In this document: piece after piece, positions 10,742 to 21,400 of the stretch
Layout of the letters: each line of letters opens with the position of its first letter
Numbering within the stretch: position 1 is the first letter of the stretch
DNA from: Euphorbia lathyris
Lineage: Eukaryota > Streptophyta > Magnoliopsida > Malpighiales > Euphorbiaceae
Assembly (NCBI RefSeq): GCF_963576675.1
Contig: NC_088911.1
Coordinates: 59,109,756-59,173,755, forward strand
Length of the DNA: 64,000 nucleotides
Direction: 5' to 3'
Translations under genes and position numbers: made by a program
The notes under the pieces: model-generated
The model's input: the letters and a program-made list of their open reading frames with translations, nothing else
Databases searched by the model: none
What the model was told of the DNA's origin: nothing

Positions 10742-13060
10742 TCTAAAGAAGAAGTTCCCGAGATTGAGGACACTTATGAAGCAGGAGAACTTGAAGCTTC
10801 CTGAAGTAGTATGAGAGAGAGGATTGCACTTGTAGTCTTTATCCTTGTCTTTTATTTTATCTTCTATTCCACAAGATGTTATTAACCTCCTTTTGAATTC
10901 AATGAAATTTCGTTTCCGCAAATTTATCCTAAGCATACGTACTTACATTTGATATCTACTCAATTGAGATATCCCCGCTTCTATCATGGCACGGACGTAA
11001 GATCTAGAATATACTTATTGCTCAGTACTTAACCGCTGAAGAGAGAAAATTAAGAGGGTAAAAAAAAATAAAAAATAAATAAGTCAGGAGAAGCGATTCC
11101 TTGACTCTATGATGATAAGTCGGGCGTAGACCCATCAAACGAAGGGTTCTCACCGGCTTTTGCCAAGAAGAAGATCGAGCGACAATCAACAAAGTCCAAA
11201 AGAGAGAAAAAGAAAAGAAAATATGGAGCAAGCGACAAGCCCTCAGAGCCATACTTACACTGAGGCACCGATAAAGATTTCTCCCTCCAAAGGGATACAC
11301 AAATACAGGAGTGCGCCATTCAGAACGAGGCAGGGGCAACTAACCTATCATCGATAAAATATTTCGTTCCAGGATCAACGAAAGTGTTTAGACCTATGAT
11401 GACTCAAAGTTAAACAAGGAAAGAAAAAACGATGCTAAAAAGGCCCAGCGGCAAAGTCCAGTCAATCGGAAGTAAAAGAAAATAAATCAAAAGCTGACGC
11501 GATCAGCCAAGAGGCGTCAAGGTGGCAAGAGCGGTTGACATTGCCCAACAAATGTGTAATCAAACAGAAGCTCACTGTAATGAAGGAAGATCAAAGACGG
11601 AGTCAAGTGAAGTCGAAGGCGGCGATAAAGTTCAGATCTTTAATCAATCTCAAGGGAACCGAGGAATCCTTCTCATGAAAATTTGAAAAAAAAGAAAGAA
11701 AGAAAGAAAGAAAATCCCGATAGGTTGAAAATCCGCAAAGGGCGGCCTATGCAACAATAAGGGACATCCCAATAAGTGAAAACCCCACGGGGCGCTTGTT
11801 TGAAAATTCCGGGGTAAAAGGAGAGAGTTAAAATAATTGAAGTGGGAAAACCCGAAAGGGCATACTTCGGTGACAGTGGTTAATAAACTGAGCAGTAAAC
11901 AATTCAATGTATGTTTGCCAAGTGCTTTATTTAAGCTAGACGGTTGCATTTGCAATAAAAACACCCGCATCAATAGACACCCCATCTCAACTAAAGTCGC
12001 CTCGACACCCATGAACCGATCCAAAATCTATAAAAAAAAGACTATTCTTCTCTCTCATGCTCCATGAAGTTTTGTTCCTTTGCTCCTCTGTTGTCCTCTC
12101 ACGAGTCAAACTTCGACCGAAGCAACTACTCTCGAACGGCAATATCTCTAGCTTGAGCGCACGTGAAATTTCACCTCGAGTTGGCAGGGGCATGCGCTCG
12201 CATCAACTTCTAACTCACACCAAGACGGTAACTCCAATCGCAGGCACGACCATACAATCAGATCACCATCCATCTTGCTCCGAAAGCTTCTCCATTAACG
12301 AAGGCATCAGGCATGAACTCATCATCAAATGCTCAGCATAGAAGCGGCCCGTGGATATGAATCCCCTGTGCTATCCGGTATCATTCACAATAAAAAAATT
12401 GAACAAAAAGGTTGGATTGAAAACCTCAAAAGAGGCGATCCAAGCAAAAGGAGAGATAGAGAAAATCAGTGAGATATAGAAAAGATAAATCGAAAACCCC
12501 TAGGGGCGATTCATGCAAAAGGAGAGATAGAGAATATCGGAGAGATCCCGTTGAGTTGAAAACCCGAAAAGGGCGGCTCAAGCAAAAATTAGGGAAAAAA
12601 TGAATACGTCAAACTCTGGTTAAAGGCGAGAGCCCCTTGATGCAAGCTCATCAAAACCAAATCCCCATCCTTATAACCATTGGCTTCAAACCTGTACTCG
12701 CCCTCATCCTCGCCCTGAAACATCATTTCTCGATCTAAAGCTACCGAAATCCTTTAGTCTATGAAAAGGGTATTCGCCCGACCACCTCATCCATACATAC
12801 GTAGTCTCCACACGCACGTACGCCCACATAAAGCTAACCACATAGGTCACGCTTACGCGCATACATAGTTTGCATACACACATACATCCACGCATCTACA
12901 TGAAGCAAAACACATAGGTCACGCATACGCACAGTCAGACACACGCACGGTCACCTGCACACACACACATAAGTGTTTACATGCATCCATAGACTAGGCT
13001 ACATTCACCCATCCATATGCATCACTACACGCCTGCGATCGATTTAGGGACTAGGGTCGC
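10742..13060 (+). other. Non-coding 3' interior with recurrent GAAAACCC...GGGCG motifs
   Basis: No credible gene. The short motif TTGAAAACCCGAAAAGGGCGG and variants occurs at least six times (near 11725, 11778, 11848, 12416, 12490, 12553), each with CCC and GGG able to pair. A (GAAA)n tract lies at about 11690-11715, and CA-rich sequence with ACGCATACGCAC-like words at 12790-12975. Confidence 0.5.
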
Positions 13061-13080
13061 TAGAAAGAGCTATCTTACCT

Positions 13081-13848
13081 GCGGTCGATTTAGAGACCAG
13101 GGTTGCTTTTGAGCCATTTTACCCGCGGTCGTGGACCAGGGTTGCTTTTGAGCCATCTGACTCACGGTCTCAGACCGGAGTTGCTTTTGAGCCATCGGAC
13201 TCACGGTCGCAGACCGGAGTTGCTTTTGAGCCATTTGACTCACGGTCGCAGACCGGAGTTGCTATTGAGCCATTACGCCTGCGGTCGATTTAGAGACCAG
13301 GGTTGCTTTTGAGCCATTTTACCCGCGGTCGTGGACCAGGGTTGCTTTTGAGCCATCTGACTCACGGTCTCAGACCGGAGTTGCTTTTGAGCCATCGGAC
13401 TCACGGTCGCAGACCGGAGTTGCTTTTGAGACATTTGACTCACGGTCGCAGACCGGAGTTGCTTTTGAGCCATCCGACTCACGGTCGCAGACCGGAGTTG
13501 CTATTGAGCCATTACGCCTGCGGTCGATTTAGAGACCAGGGTTGCTTTTGAGCCATTTTACCCGCGGTCGTGGACCAGGGTTGCTTTTGAGCCATCTGAC
13601 TCACGGTCGCAGACCGGAGTTGCTTTCGAGCCATTTGACTCACGGTCGCAGACCGGAGTTGCTTTTGAGCCATTTGACTCACGGTCGTAGATCGGAGTTG
13701 CTTTTGAGCCATCTGACTCGCGGTCGCAGACCGGAGTTGCTTTTGAGCCATTTGACTCACGGTCGTAGATCGGAGTTGCTTTTGAGCCATCTGACTCACG
13801 GTCGCAGATCGGAGTTGCTTTTGAGCCATCTGACTCATAATCACAAAC
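13081..13848 (+). repeat. 39-bp tandem array, type A
   Basis: About 19-20 copies of a 39-bp unit with GAGCCATTTGACTCACGG, TCGCAGACCGGAGTTGC and TTTT as landmarks. A higher-order pattern is visible: the variant GCGGTCGATTTAGAGACCAG restarts at 13081, 13281 and 13520, spacings of 200 and 239 bp that differ by exactly one unit. Because 39 is a multiple of three, several frames on both strands stay open (13-residue repeats such as ELLLSHLTHGRRP); these are not genes. Confidence 0.92.
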
Positions 13849-14690
13849 TAGGGTAGCTATTTAGCCATTATCCCCGCAGTCGTAAAACAGGGTAGCTATT
13901 TAGCCATTATCCCCGCAATCGTAAAATCAGGGTAGCTATTTAGCCATTATCCCCGCAATCACAAACTAGGGTAGCTATTTAGCCATTATCCCCGTAATCT
14001 TGAAATAGGGTAGCTTTTTAGCCATTATCCCCGCAATCTTGAAATAGGGTAGCTATTTAGCCATTATCCCCGCAATCTTAAAATAGGGTAGCTGTTTAGC
14101 CATCATCCCCGCAATCTTGAAATAGGATAGCTGTTTAGCCATTATCCCCGCAATCTTGAAATAGGGTAGCTTTTTAGCCATTATCCCCGCAATCTTAAAA
14201 TAGGGTAGTTGTTTAGCCATTATCCCCGCAATCTTGAAATAGGGTAGCTGTTTAGCCATTATCCCCGCAATCTTGAAATAGGGTAGCTATTTAGCCATTA
14301 TCCCCACAATCTTAAAATAGGGTGGCTTTTTAACCGTTATCCCCGCCATCTTAAAATAGGGTAGCTGTTTAGCCATTATCCCCGCAATCTTGAAATAGGG
14401 TAGCTGTTTAGCCATTATCCCCGTAATCTTAAAATAGGGTAGCTGTTTAGCCATTATCCCCGCAATCTTGAAATAGGGTAGCTGTTTAGCCATTATCCCC
14501 GCAGTCGTAAACTAGGGTAGCTGTTTAGCCATTATCCCCGCAATCTTGAACTATGGTAGCTATTTAGCCATTATCCTCGCAGTCGTAAACCAGGGTAGCT
14601 ATTTAGCCATCATCCCTGCAGTCATAGACTAGGGTAGCTATTAAGCCATCATCCCCACAGCCGTAGACCAAAACGCGTTAGAGCCATTCT
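13849..14690 (+). repeat. 39-bp tandem array, type B
   Basis: About 21 copies of a second 39-bp unit with GCCATTATCCCCGCAATCTT, GAAATAGGGTAGC and TGTTTA as landmarks. It has the same period and the same GCCAT...GG...GT(A/T)GCT skeleton as array A, so the two are probably diverged from one ancestor. The array ends in degenerate copies near 14650-14690. It sits in the 3' untranslated part of the element, before the purine tract. Confidence 0.92.
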
Positions 14691-14937
14691 CATCGCAGCC
14701 AGCCAACGTAGGCCGGAATCGAAAAGTGGGATATTCGCTAGCAGCCGATTCAGAGGCAGCACGGTGCAACCCAAAGCAGAGCCTGAAGGAATCAGAGGAC
14801 AACGCCGGAGCGCGCAGCGCAAAGGTCATGTATGCTCCCTCCTACTCTTTACGTGTCTTTTACTTTTATATGTTTTACATTGCATGTGTTGCGTTAGCAA
14901 AAAACGTTTTCGAAACACACACATCACTGTCAAAATA

Positions 14938-14949
14938 GAAAAGTAGGGG
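14938..14949 (+). other. Polypurine tract of the Tat/Ogre-like element
   Basis: GAAAAGTAGGGG lies four bases before the TGTAGACACC start of the right LTR. This is the expected plus-strand priming site. Confidence 0.7.
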
Positions 14950-14953
14950 CAAC

Positions 14954-17932
14954 TGTAGACACCGAGTCGGAGGACCTGTGACGAAAACCTGAAAACAAGA
15001 CAGTTGAAGCGATTGGTTCCGGAAGTTTTTGAAAAAAATATAAAGAATAATAAGCAAAGAAAATTAACGGCAGGGCACGGGTGCTTAGAGGCATCATGCA
15101 CGCGGACGACAATGGTCGAACGCCCGCTCGGCGGCACGGGACGTGCGCTCGGCGTCCGTCGGACGCATCGTGAGTGGCACGCCCCTGACATCCGAATAAT
15201 GCCCGGGTCTGGTGGCACGGTGCGCGCTCTCGTGGGCCATTGAGCGTGCGCGCGTTCGGCGGCCGCGACGTGTGAGCGTCCGACGGCGCGAGGCGCGCCC
15301 CGAAGGTCGTCGGGCGAATGCCCAATGAACGTTGGGCGAACGCCCAACGATGGTTGGGCGCGGGCGCCCCAACGTTGCGTTGGGCGCTCGCCCAACGAAT
15401 GTTGGGCGGCCGCCCAACGCCGTTGGGCGATCGCCCAACGATTGTTGGGCGGTAGCCCAACTTAGTGTTGGGCGGCCGCCCAATATGCCTTGGGCGGCCG
15501 CCCAACAACTTTGGGCGACGCCCAATTTTATTTGGGCGTCGCCCAAAGTTCCGGGACCCGTTTCCCTATATAAGGGCACGGATCCCAAGGCAAAAAGGGG
15601 GGGATTTTTGAGAGAGCTTTCTCACACTAGATATTTTTCTAGGGAGAGGAAGTGGATTTTTTGGGATAAAACATTTTTTTTCCTAAAAATTGAAAATCTC
15701 TTAATTTCCTAAGTTCAATTTTTACTAAATTTTCATTAAAAAACGGAAGCTCGCGGTTCGTGGAATCAATCGGCTTCGACTGTCAGATACCGAATTTAAA
15801 GGTATTATCTGAGGACTAGACTCTTTATTTTATTTAATTTATTTCTCTCCTTCTATTTATTTTTTATGCTATAGTTTTTATTCCTTTAGTCAATTATTTA
15901 TTTTGTCACGTTTTATTTAGTTAGCGTATTTATTTAATTTTCGTTTCGTGTTAAATAAAATTCGATTTTGTTTTAAAATAAAAACCTCGTTTTGGTATCC
16001 CAATACGAACCGTGATCCGATAAAAAGGTAGTTCGGGTATCGAAAACGTTGTAATTATAAGTTTTTAATTTGAAAGATGTTTCCAAATAACGTTTTAAAA
16101 TAAAAACATCGTTTTAGGAACTTCCGTTTTCGACTATGATCCATCTTTGGTAGTTCGGAGGTCCAAAACGATTGAATTAGATTTAATTTAAAGCTTTTGA
16201 ACAAATCTGGAAAATATTGGAGTGCTGCTGTAATTTGCCAATTCTGTCTAAAGGCTGTTTACATACGGATTTTCCGTCGGTAAATCTGCCAAAATGTAAA
16301 AAATGCCATTTCCGTCCCTTTTTCTTAACTTTTAGACTTTTAATCCCTAGTATATATATATATATAATTATGTAATACATGTTTTTCAAATTATTAAAGA
16401 ATTTTAGTATATATATTTATTTTAGAATATTGGTATATCATTTTTATTTTATTTTATAATATAAGTATAAATATATATATAAGTATTTCCTTTTTATTAA
16501 CTTAGGCTATGTTTAAATATTAGTTATTTGATATTTTGAGAAACAATGGATGGATATTAGTATATGTCATTTTTGGTATTTAAACTATATTAATTATGTA
16601 TATATATGTATAGTTTTGGGAACATTTGGGTTATTTTGTTGATTATTATATGAAGTTATTTTGGATAAAGGTTATTTTCTTATTTAGGAGATTTATTTAC
16701 TATTTTCACATCTTTAAAATATAAATGTATTTTATCTAGCATTTTCATATATGTATTATATAGTTTCCTTTTATTAACTCTTATTTTCTTATCTTCTCCT
16801 TTTTGATTTAAATGTATATATATATATATATGTCTAAACTATTTTCTTTATTCTTTTGGCCCATTCATGGGTCCATGTTCCAAGAAGGCTTTATTTGAGT
16901 GTGAATATTAGTTTAAATAAGTTTATTGTTGTAAGTATAATAATTAGAGAGTCCATTAAATAAGTGGGGAAAATAAATCACAAAAAAGAGAGTTTTCAAT
17001 TGAATTGTTTAAACTGATGAGTTTTTTTTTAGATTTCTAATGTAAATAAATAGAATCATTCTTGTTAATATTTCAAATCATCTTCAAAACACCACGTTTT
17101 AAAACCTTAATCCGTTCCAAAGGCGGATTAAAGGATCATTGTAATTAAAACCGCTTTCGTTGTGAATAATAGAATTTTCGAATCACTTTCTTAAAGAATT
17201 TGTACAAAGTAAAATTGACTTGTATGTTTAACCATGTTTTCTCATTAAAAGGTTTTCATCTCAAACGTTTTCAAATACTCGAGTCGTTCCAACGGCGATT
17301 CGGGTAAACTTCATCAAACGGGGTTTTAAAACGCACCTAAATCGTTCCAACGACGATTAAGGTGCGAACCATGTAAATAAATCCGTTTTGGGGAAGTAAG
17401 TTAGTGTAGAATAGACACACAACATAACCTTTAAATACGGTTGTAAATAAATCACTTCTTTCTTCCCCCTCTCTGTGTATGTATAAACATAAATGGGTGA
17501 TTCTTTACTGATATGGCTTTTCAATATCATATGCTCAAAATGGTTTCCAAAAAGAGAAAGAAAAGGGTTTCAAATGAATTTTAAACTTAAAGAAGTATAC
17601 GATTAGTCCGTTATCGCCTAACATGCTGAGTAGGAGGCCGGTGGTTCATAACCGGGCGATGTCGGGGTGCCTAGTAGCCTTTCTCCGGAAAGGAGCTAGC
17701 CTTCTCGGCTCGTACCTAAGTTTCCCGAACCCACACCGGTCTCCCGCAAGGGATCGGTGTTCATTTTGCCATTCGTGGGTGGCGACTCTTCCATATCTCC
17801 GAGCTCCGGTCCTGCCGAGCAGCTTGATTCCACGATTGGTTGCTTTCGGCGCCAATCACCGCTTACGTCGCCATGAGGTTGTCCACCCCCCGGTCCGCCC
17901 GGGAGATTAGGCCGCGACACCTCGTCTAAACA
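14954..17932 (+). repeat. 3' LTR of the Tat/Ogre-like element
   Basis: 2979-bp copy of 511-3474. Point differences are few outside the GC-rich block. Inside the block the copies differ by indels: the left LTR has about 45 extra bases before the dyads, and the right LTR has several extra dyad units. The TATA box CTATATAAGG is at 15566-15575. Confidence 0.93.
15311..15548. promoter_or_regulatory. Expanded GCCCAACG/CGTTGGGC dyad array in the 3' LTR
   Basis: Same array as at 905-1085 but longer, with additional GGGCGGCCGCCCAA and GGGCGATCGCCCAA junctions. The two LTRs were identical at insertion, so this length difference arose afterwards in one or both copies. Confidence 0.6.
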
Positions 17933-17937
17933 GCGGT
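17933..17937. repeat. Right target-site duplication GCGGT
   Basis: Matches 506-510 exactly and follows the CA end of the right LTR. Confidence 0.9.
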
Positions 17938-18400
17938 CCAAAGGACGCCACCTGGACAAATTGGCAAAAGGCGCGTACCTTGGAATAGACCACTGGGTGA
18001 TGAACGATCACGTTTCAAATTTTTGAATTTACTTCGCCCTATCTGTTCGATTGCATCGAGAAAAAGAGAGCAAACGAAATAAGAGCCTAGTGACATAGGA
18101 TTAGACGTTTTTACTTTTCAGGCTTTTATTTCGCTGCCCAACTTCCAATGATAGCCCTGTTTGATGGGAAATCAACTCCCTATTTGAACAAGTAAGGTCG
18201 TAAAACTTGACCCTTATGAGAAGGTGCAAGTTTTACAACTGTGCTTATTCCGGAGATACTCACTACGGACCACTGCAAAACACAAAATGGATCTAAACTA
18301 CTTTTGACATTACTTAACAAAATTTGAAATTGAAACTAATTTAAATGCAATGTTACTTGTGCTACAATTGTTGTTTGTAGCGAACACCCTGTTTGTGCTT
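17938..18400 (-). other. Athila-type element, spacer between pol and the downstream ORF
   Basis: No ORF. This is the part of the Athila-type element after the pol stop codon at 18401-18403, interrupted at 17933 by the inserted element and continuing at 510. Confidence 0.6.
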
Positions 18401-21400
18401 CTACTGGCTTGGGGGGTCTTGGAAGTGAACTGTATCGATCTTCCTTGTGTGATCGTTCTCTAAATAGGGTTTCAATCTTTGCCCATTCAACTTAAAAGGT
18501 TCCTGACCTTCCTTGCCAATTTCAACTGCACCATGACCAAACACCTTGTTCACCAGATAAGATCCCGTCCATCTTGATTTCAGCTTCCCAGGAAACAAGC
18601 TGAGTCTCGAATTGTACAAGAGAACTCTTTGACCTTCGTGGAACGTCTTTGTCTAGATTTTTCTATCGTGCCACACCTTTGTTTTATCTTTGTAATTCAC
18701 GGCATTTTCATACGAGAACAACCTGAACTCTTCCATGTCACAGAGTTGAAGTTTTCGCTGATCTCCAACAGCCTGTTGCTCAAAATTTAAAAATGTTAAT
18801 GCCCAAAAAGCCCTGTGTTCCATTTCAACCGGCAAGTGACAAGACTTTCCATATAACAATCTAAACGGAGACATCCCGATTGGTGTTTTATAGGCCGTCC
18901 TATACGCCCAAAGAGCATCGTCAAGCTTGTTTGCCCAGTCTCTCCTAGAACTGCCAACAGTCTTTTCTAAAATTCTTTTGATTTCACGATTGGAAATATC
19001 CACCTGTCCACTTGTTTGTGGATGGTAAGGTGTGGCAATTATGTGAGAGACTCCAAGCTTGCCCATTAGCTTCTCAAATTTGGCATTGCAAACGTGGGTT
19101 CCTTGATCACTAATGATCGCTTGTGGGACACCGAATCGGGCAAACAGCCTTTTCAGGAATTTTACAATCACACGGGCGTCATTGGTGGGACTAACCATTG
19201 CTTCAACCCACTTGCTCGCATAATCTACAGCCACTAAGATATATTTATGCCCAAAAGATGTAAGGAATGGACCCATAAAATCTATTCCCCATATATCAAA
19301 AATTTCACAAACAACTATGTTGTTGAGGGGCATGGCATTTCTAGCTGAGATATTGCCTGTTCATTGGCACTCATTGCAAGTGCGAACGAACAGATTGGCA
19401 TCCTTAAAGAGTGTTGGCCAGAAAAAACCTAATTGAAGTACTTTTGCTGCAGTTCTGCTGGCGCTGTGGTGTCCTCCAGCTTCTCGGTCATGACAATGGC
19501 TTAGAACAGCCTGTCCCTCCTCTTGAGATATACATCTTCGAATAATTTGGTCGGCGCATAACCTGAAAAGATAGGGGTCCTCCCAGAAATAATATTTAAC
19601 TTCAGCATAGAACTTCCTCCTCTGATTAGTGGACAGGTTGTGAGGCTTAAGCGAACTTGCTAGGTAATTAGCAATATCGGCAAACCATGGCGCAGGTTGT
19701 GCGGCGTATAGACGCTCGTCTAGAAATCTTTCCAAAATCTCTGGTTGTTCCTGGCTGCTTTGGTGAGAAATTCTTGACAAATGATCAGCCGCGACATTTT
19801 TCGTTCCCTTTTTATCCCTAAATTCGAGATCAAACTCTTGAAGCAGCAATAACCAGTGGATTAACCTAGGCTTAGCATCCTTTTTCGCGAACAAGTAGCG
19901 CAGCGTAGCATGGTTTGTGTGCACAACAACTTTGGACAGCACCAAGTAAGGTCGAAATTTGTCGAAGGCATACACAACTGCAAGAAGTTCCTTCTCTGTA
20001 GTGGTGTAGTTCTGTTGGGCCTCGTTCAATGTTTTGCTTGCATAATAGATAGGCCGAAATTTCTTCTCAACCCTCTACCCCAGAACAGCTCCCACACAAG
20101 TATCGCTTGCGTCACACATTATCTCAAACGGCTGTTCCCAGTCGGGTCCTACCAGTATAGGTGAGTTGATCAGCTTGCTCTTTAATAGTTCGAACGCCTT
20201 TAAACAGCTTGCATTAAAAGGAAATTCCGCTTCCTTATGAAGTAATGCTGACAAGGGTAGCACAATCTTTGAAAAATCATCTTTGATAAGCCTTCGGTAA
20301 AACCCTGCGTGCCCCAGAAAACTTCGCACATCTTTTACATTGGCCGGAACAGCTAGCTTTTCTATCACTTCCACCTTCGCTTTGTCCACTTCCATCCCTT
20401 TTTCTGAAATTTTATGCCCGAGAACAACTCCACCCGTAACCATAAAGTGGCATTTCTCCCAATTCAAAACCAAGTGGGTCTCCTTGCATCGCACAAGTAC
20501 GGCTTTGAGGTTGTTTAAACAGCTCTCAAAAGAGTTTCCATAAACAGAGAAGTTGTCCATGAATATTTCTACGGTCCGCTCCACCATGTCATGAAAAATG
20601 GACATCATACATTTTTGGAAAGTGGCTGGAGTGTTGCACAGTCCAAACGACATTCGTTTGTAGGCATAGGTCCCGTAAGGACACGTGAACGTTGTCTTCT
20701 CTTGATCCTCACTATGAATTGCGATCTGGTTGTATCCTGAATAACCGTCAAGAAAACAATAGAAGGCATATCCCGCTAACCGCTCCAACATCTGATCAAT
20801 GAAGGGCAAAGGGAAGTGATCCTTCCTTGTGGCTTCGTTGAGCTTTCTGTAATCCACACAAACTCGCCATCCTGTTATTGTTCTCGTGGGCACCAACTCG
20901 TCTTTCTCATTGAGGACTATGGTTGTTCCTCCCTTATTTGGTACAACGTGAACAGGGCTGGTCCACACACTATCAGAGACTGGGTAAATAATGTCGGCAT
21001 CAAGAAGCTTGATCACCTCTTTTCGCACAACCTCCTTCATGTGGGGATTCAGTCTGCGTTGCGGCTGGACAGATGGCTTGTGCTCCTTCTCCATCAAGAT
21101 TCTGTGGACACAGACTGCCGGACTGATACCTTTGATATCATCAATTTTCCATGCGATTGCGTCCTTGTTTCTTCGTAAAACTTCCATGAGTTGCGCTTTC
21201 TGATCAGGAGTTAACTTTGAGGATATAATAACTGGACTCCCACTGGGTGGTTCCAGGAAGGCATACTCGAGGTGTGCAGGTAACGGTTTCAATTCTGGTT
21301 TAGACACTGGCACAGTTGGTATCTCCGATGGTTCTAGATGAGTAGGAACAGTAGGATCGAAAGGAGGTGTCGGTAAGTTAGATTCAATGGAACAGCCTGT

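Larger units (their letters stand above)
511..17932 (+). mobile_element. Tat/Ogre-like, apparently non-autonomous LTR retrotransposon (17.4 kb)
   Basis: Complete element with LTRs 511-3474 and 14954-17932, beginning TGTAGACACC and ending TCTAAACA, flanked by GCGGT. A primer site complementary to the 3' end of tRNA-Arg follows the left LTR (3477-3494), and a purine tract GAAAAGTAGGGG precedes the right LTR. tRNA-Arg priming, very long LTRs and a minisatellite before the 3' LTR are known of Ogre and related Tat elements. The interior of about 11.5 kb has one recognisable coding relic, a gag-like frame (9933-10741). No protease, RT, RNase H or integrase motif was seen in either orientation. It is therefore probably a non-autonomous derivative (LARD or TR-GAG type) that depended on a partner's enzymes. 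Outside a GC-rich block the LTRs look about 99% identical by eye. Confidence 0.9.

Noticed and set aside
13103..13856. Open frames of 69-110 codons with 13-residue repeats on both strands
   Set aside because: Direct result of 39-bp tandem repeats (39 is three times 13); both strands are open and no start context or domain supports a protein.
13081..14690. CRISPR-like appearance of evenly spaced repeats
   Set aside because: Whole units repeat with no unique spacers, and this is plant DNA; it is a minisatellite inside a retrotransposon.
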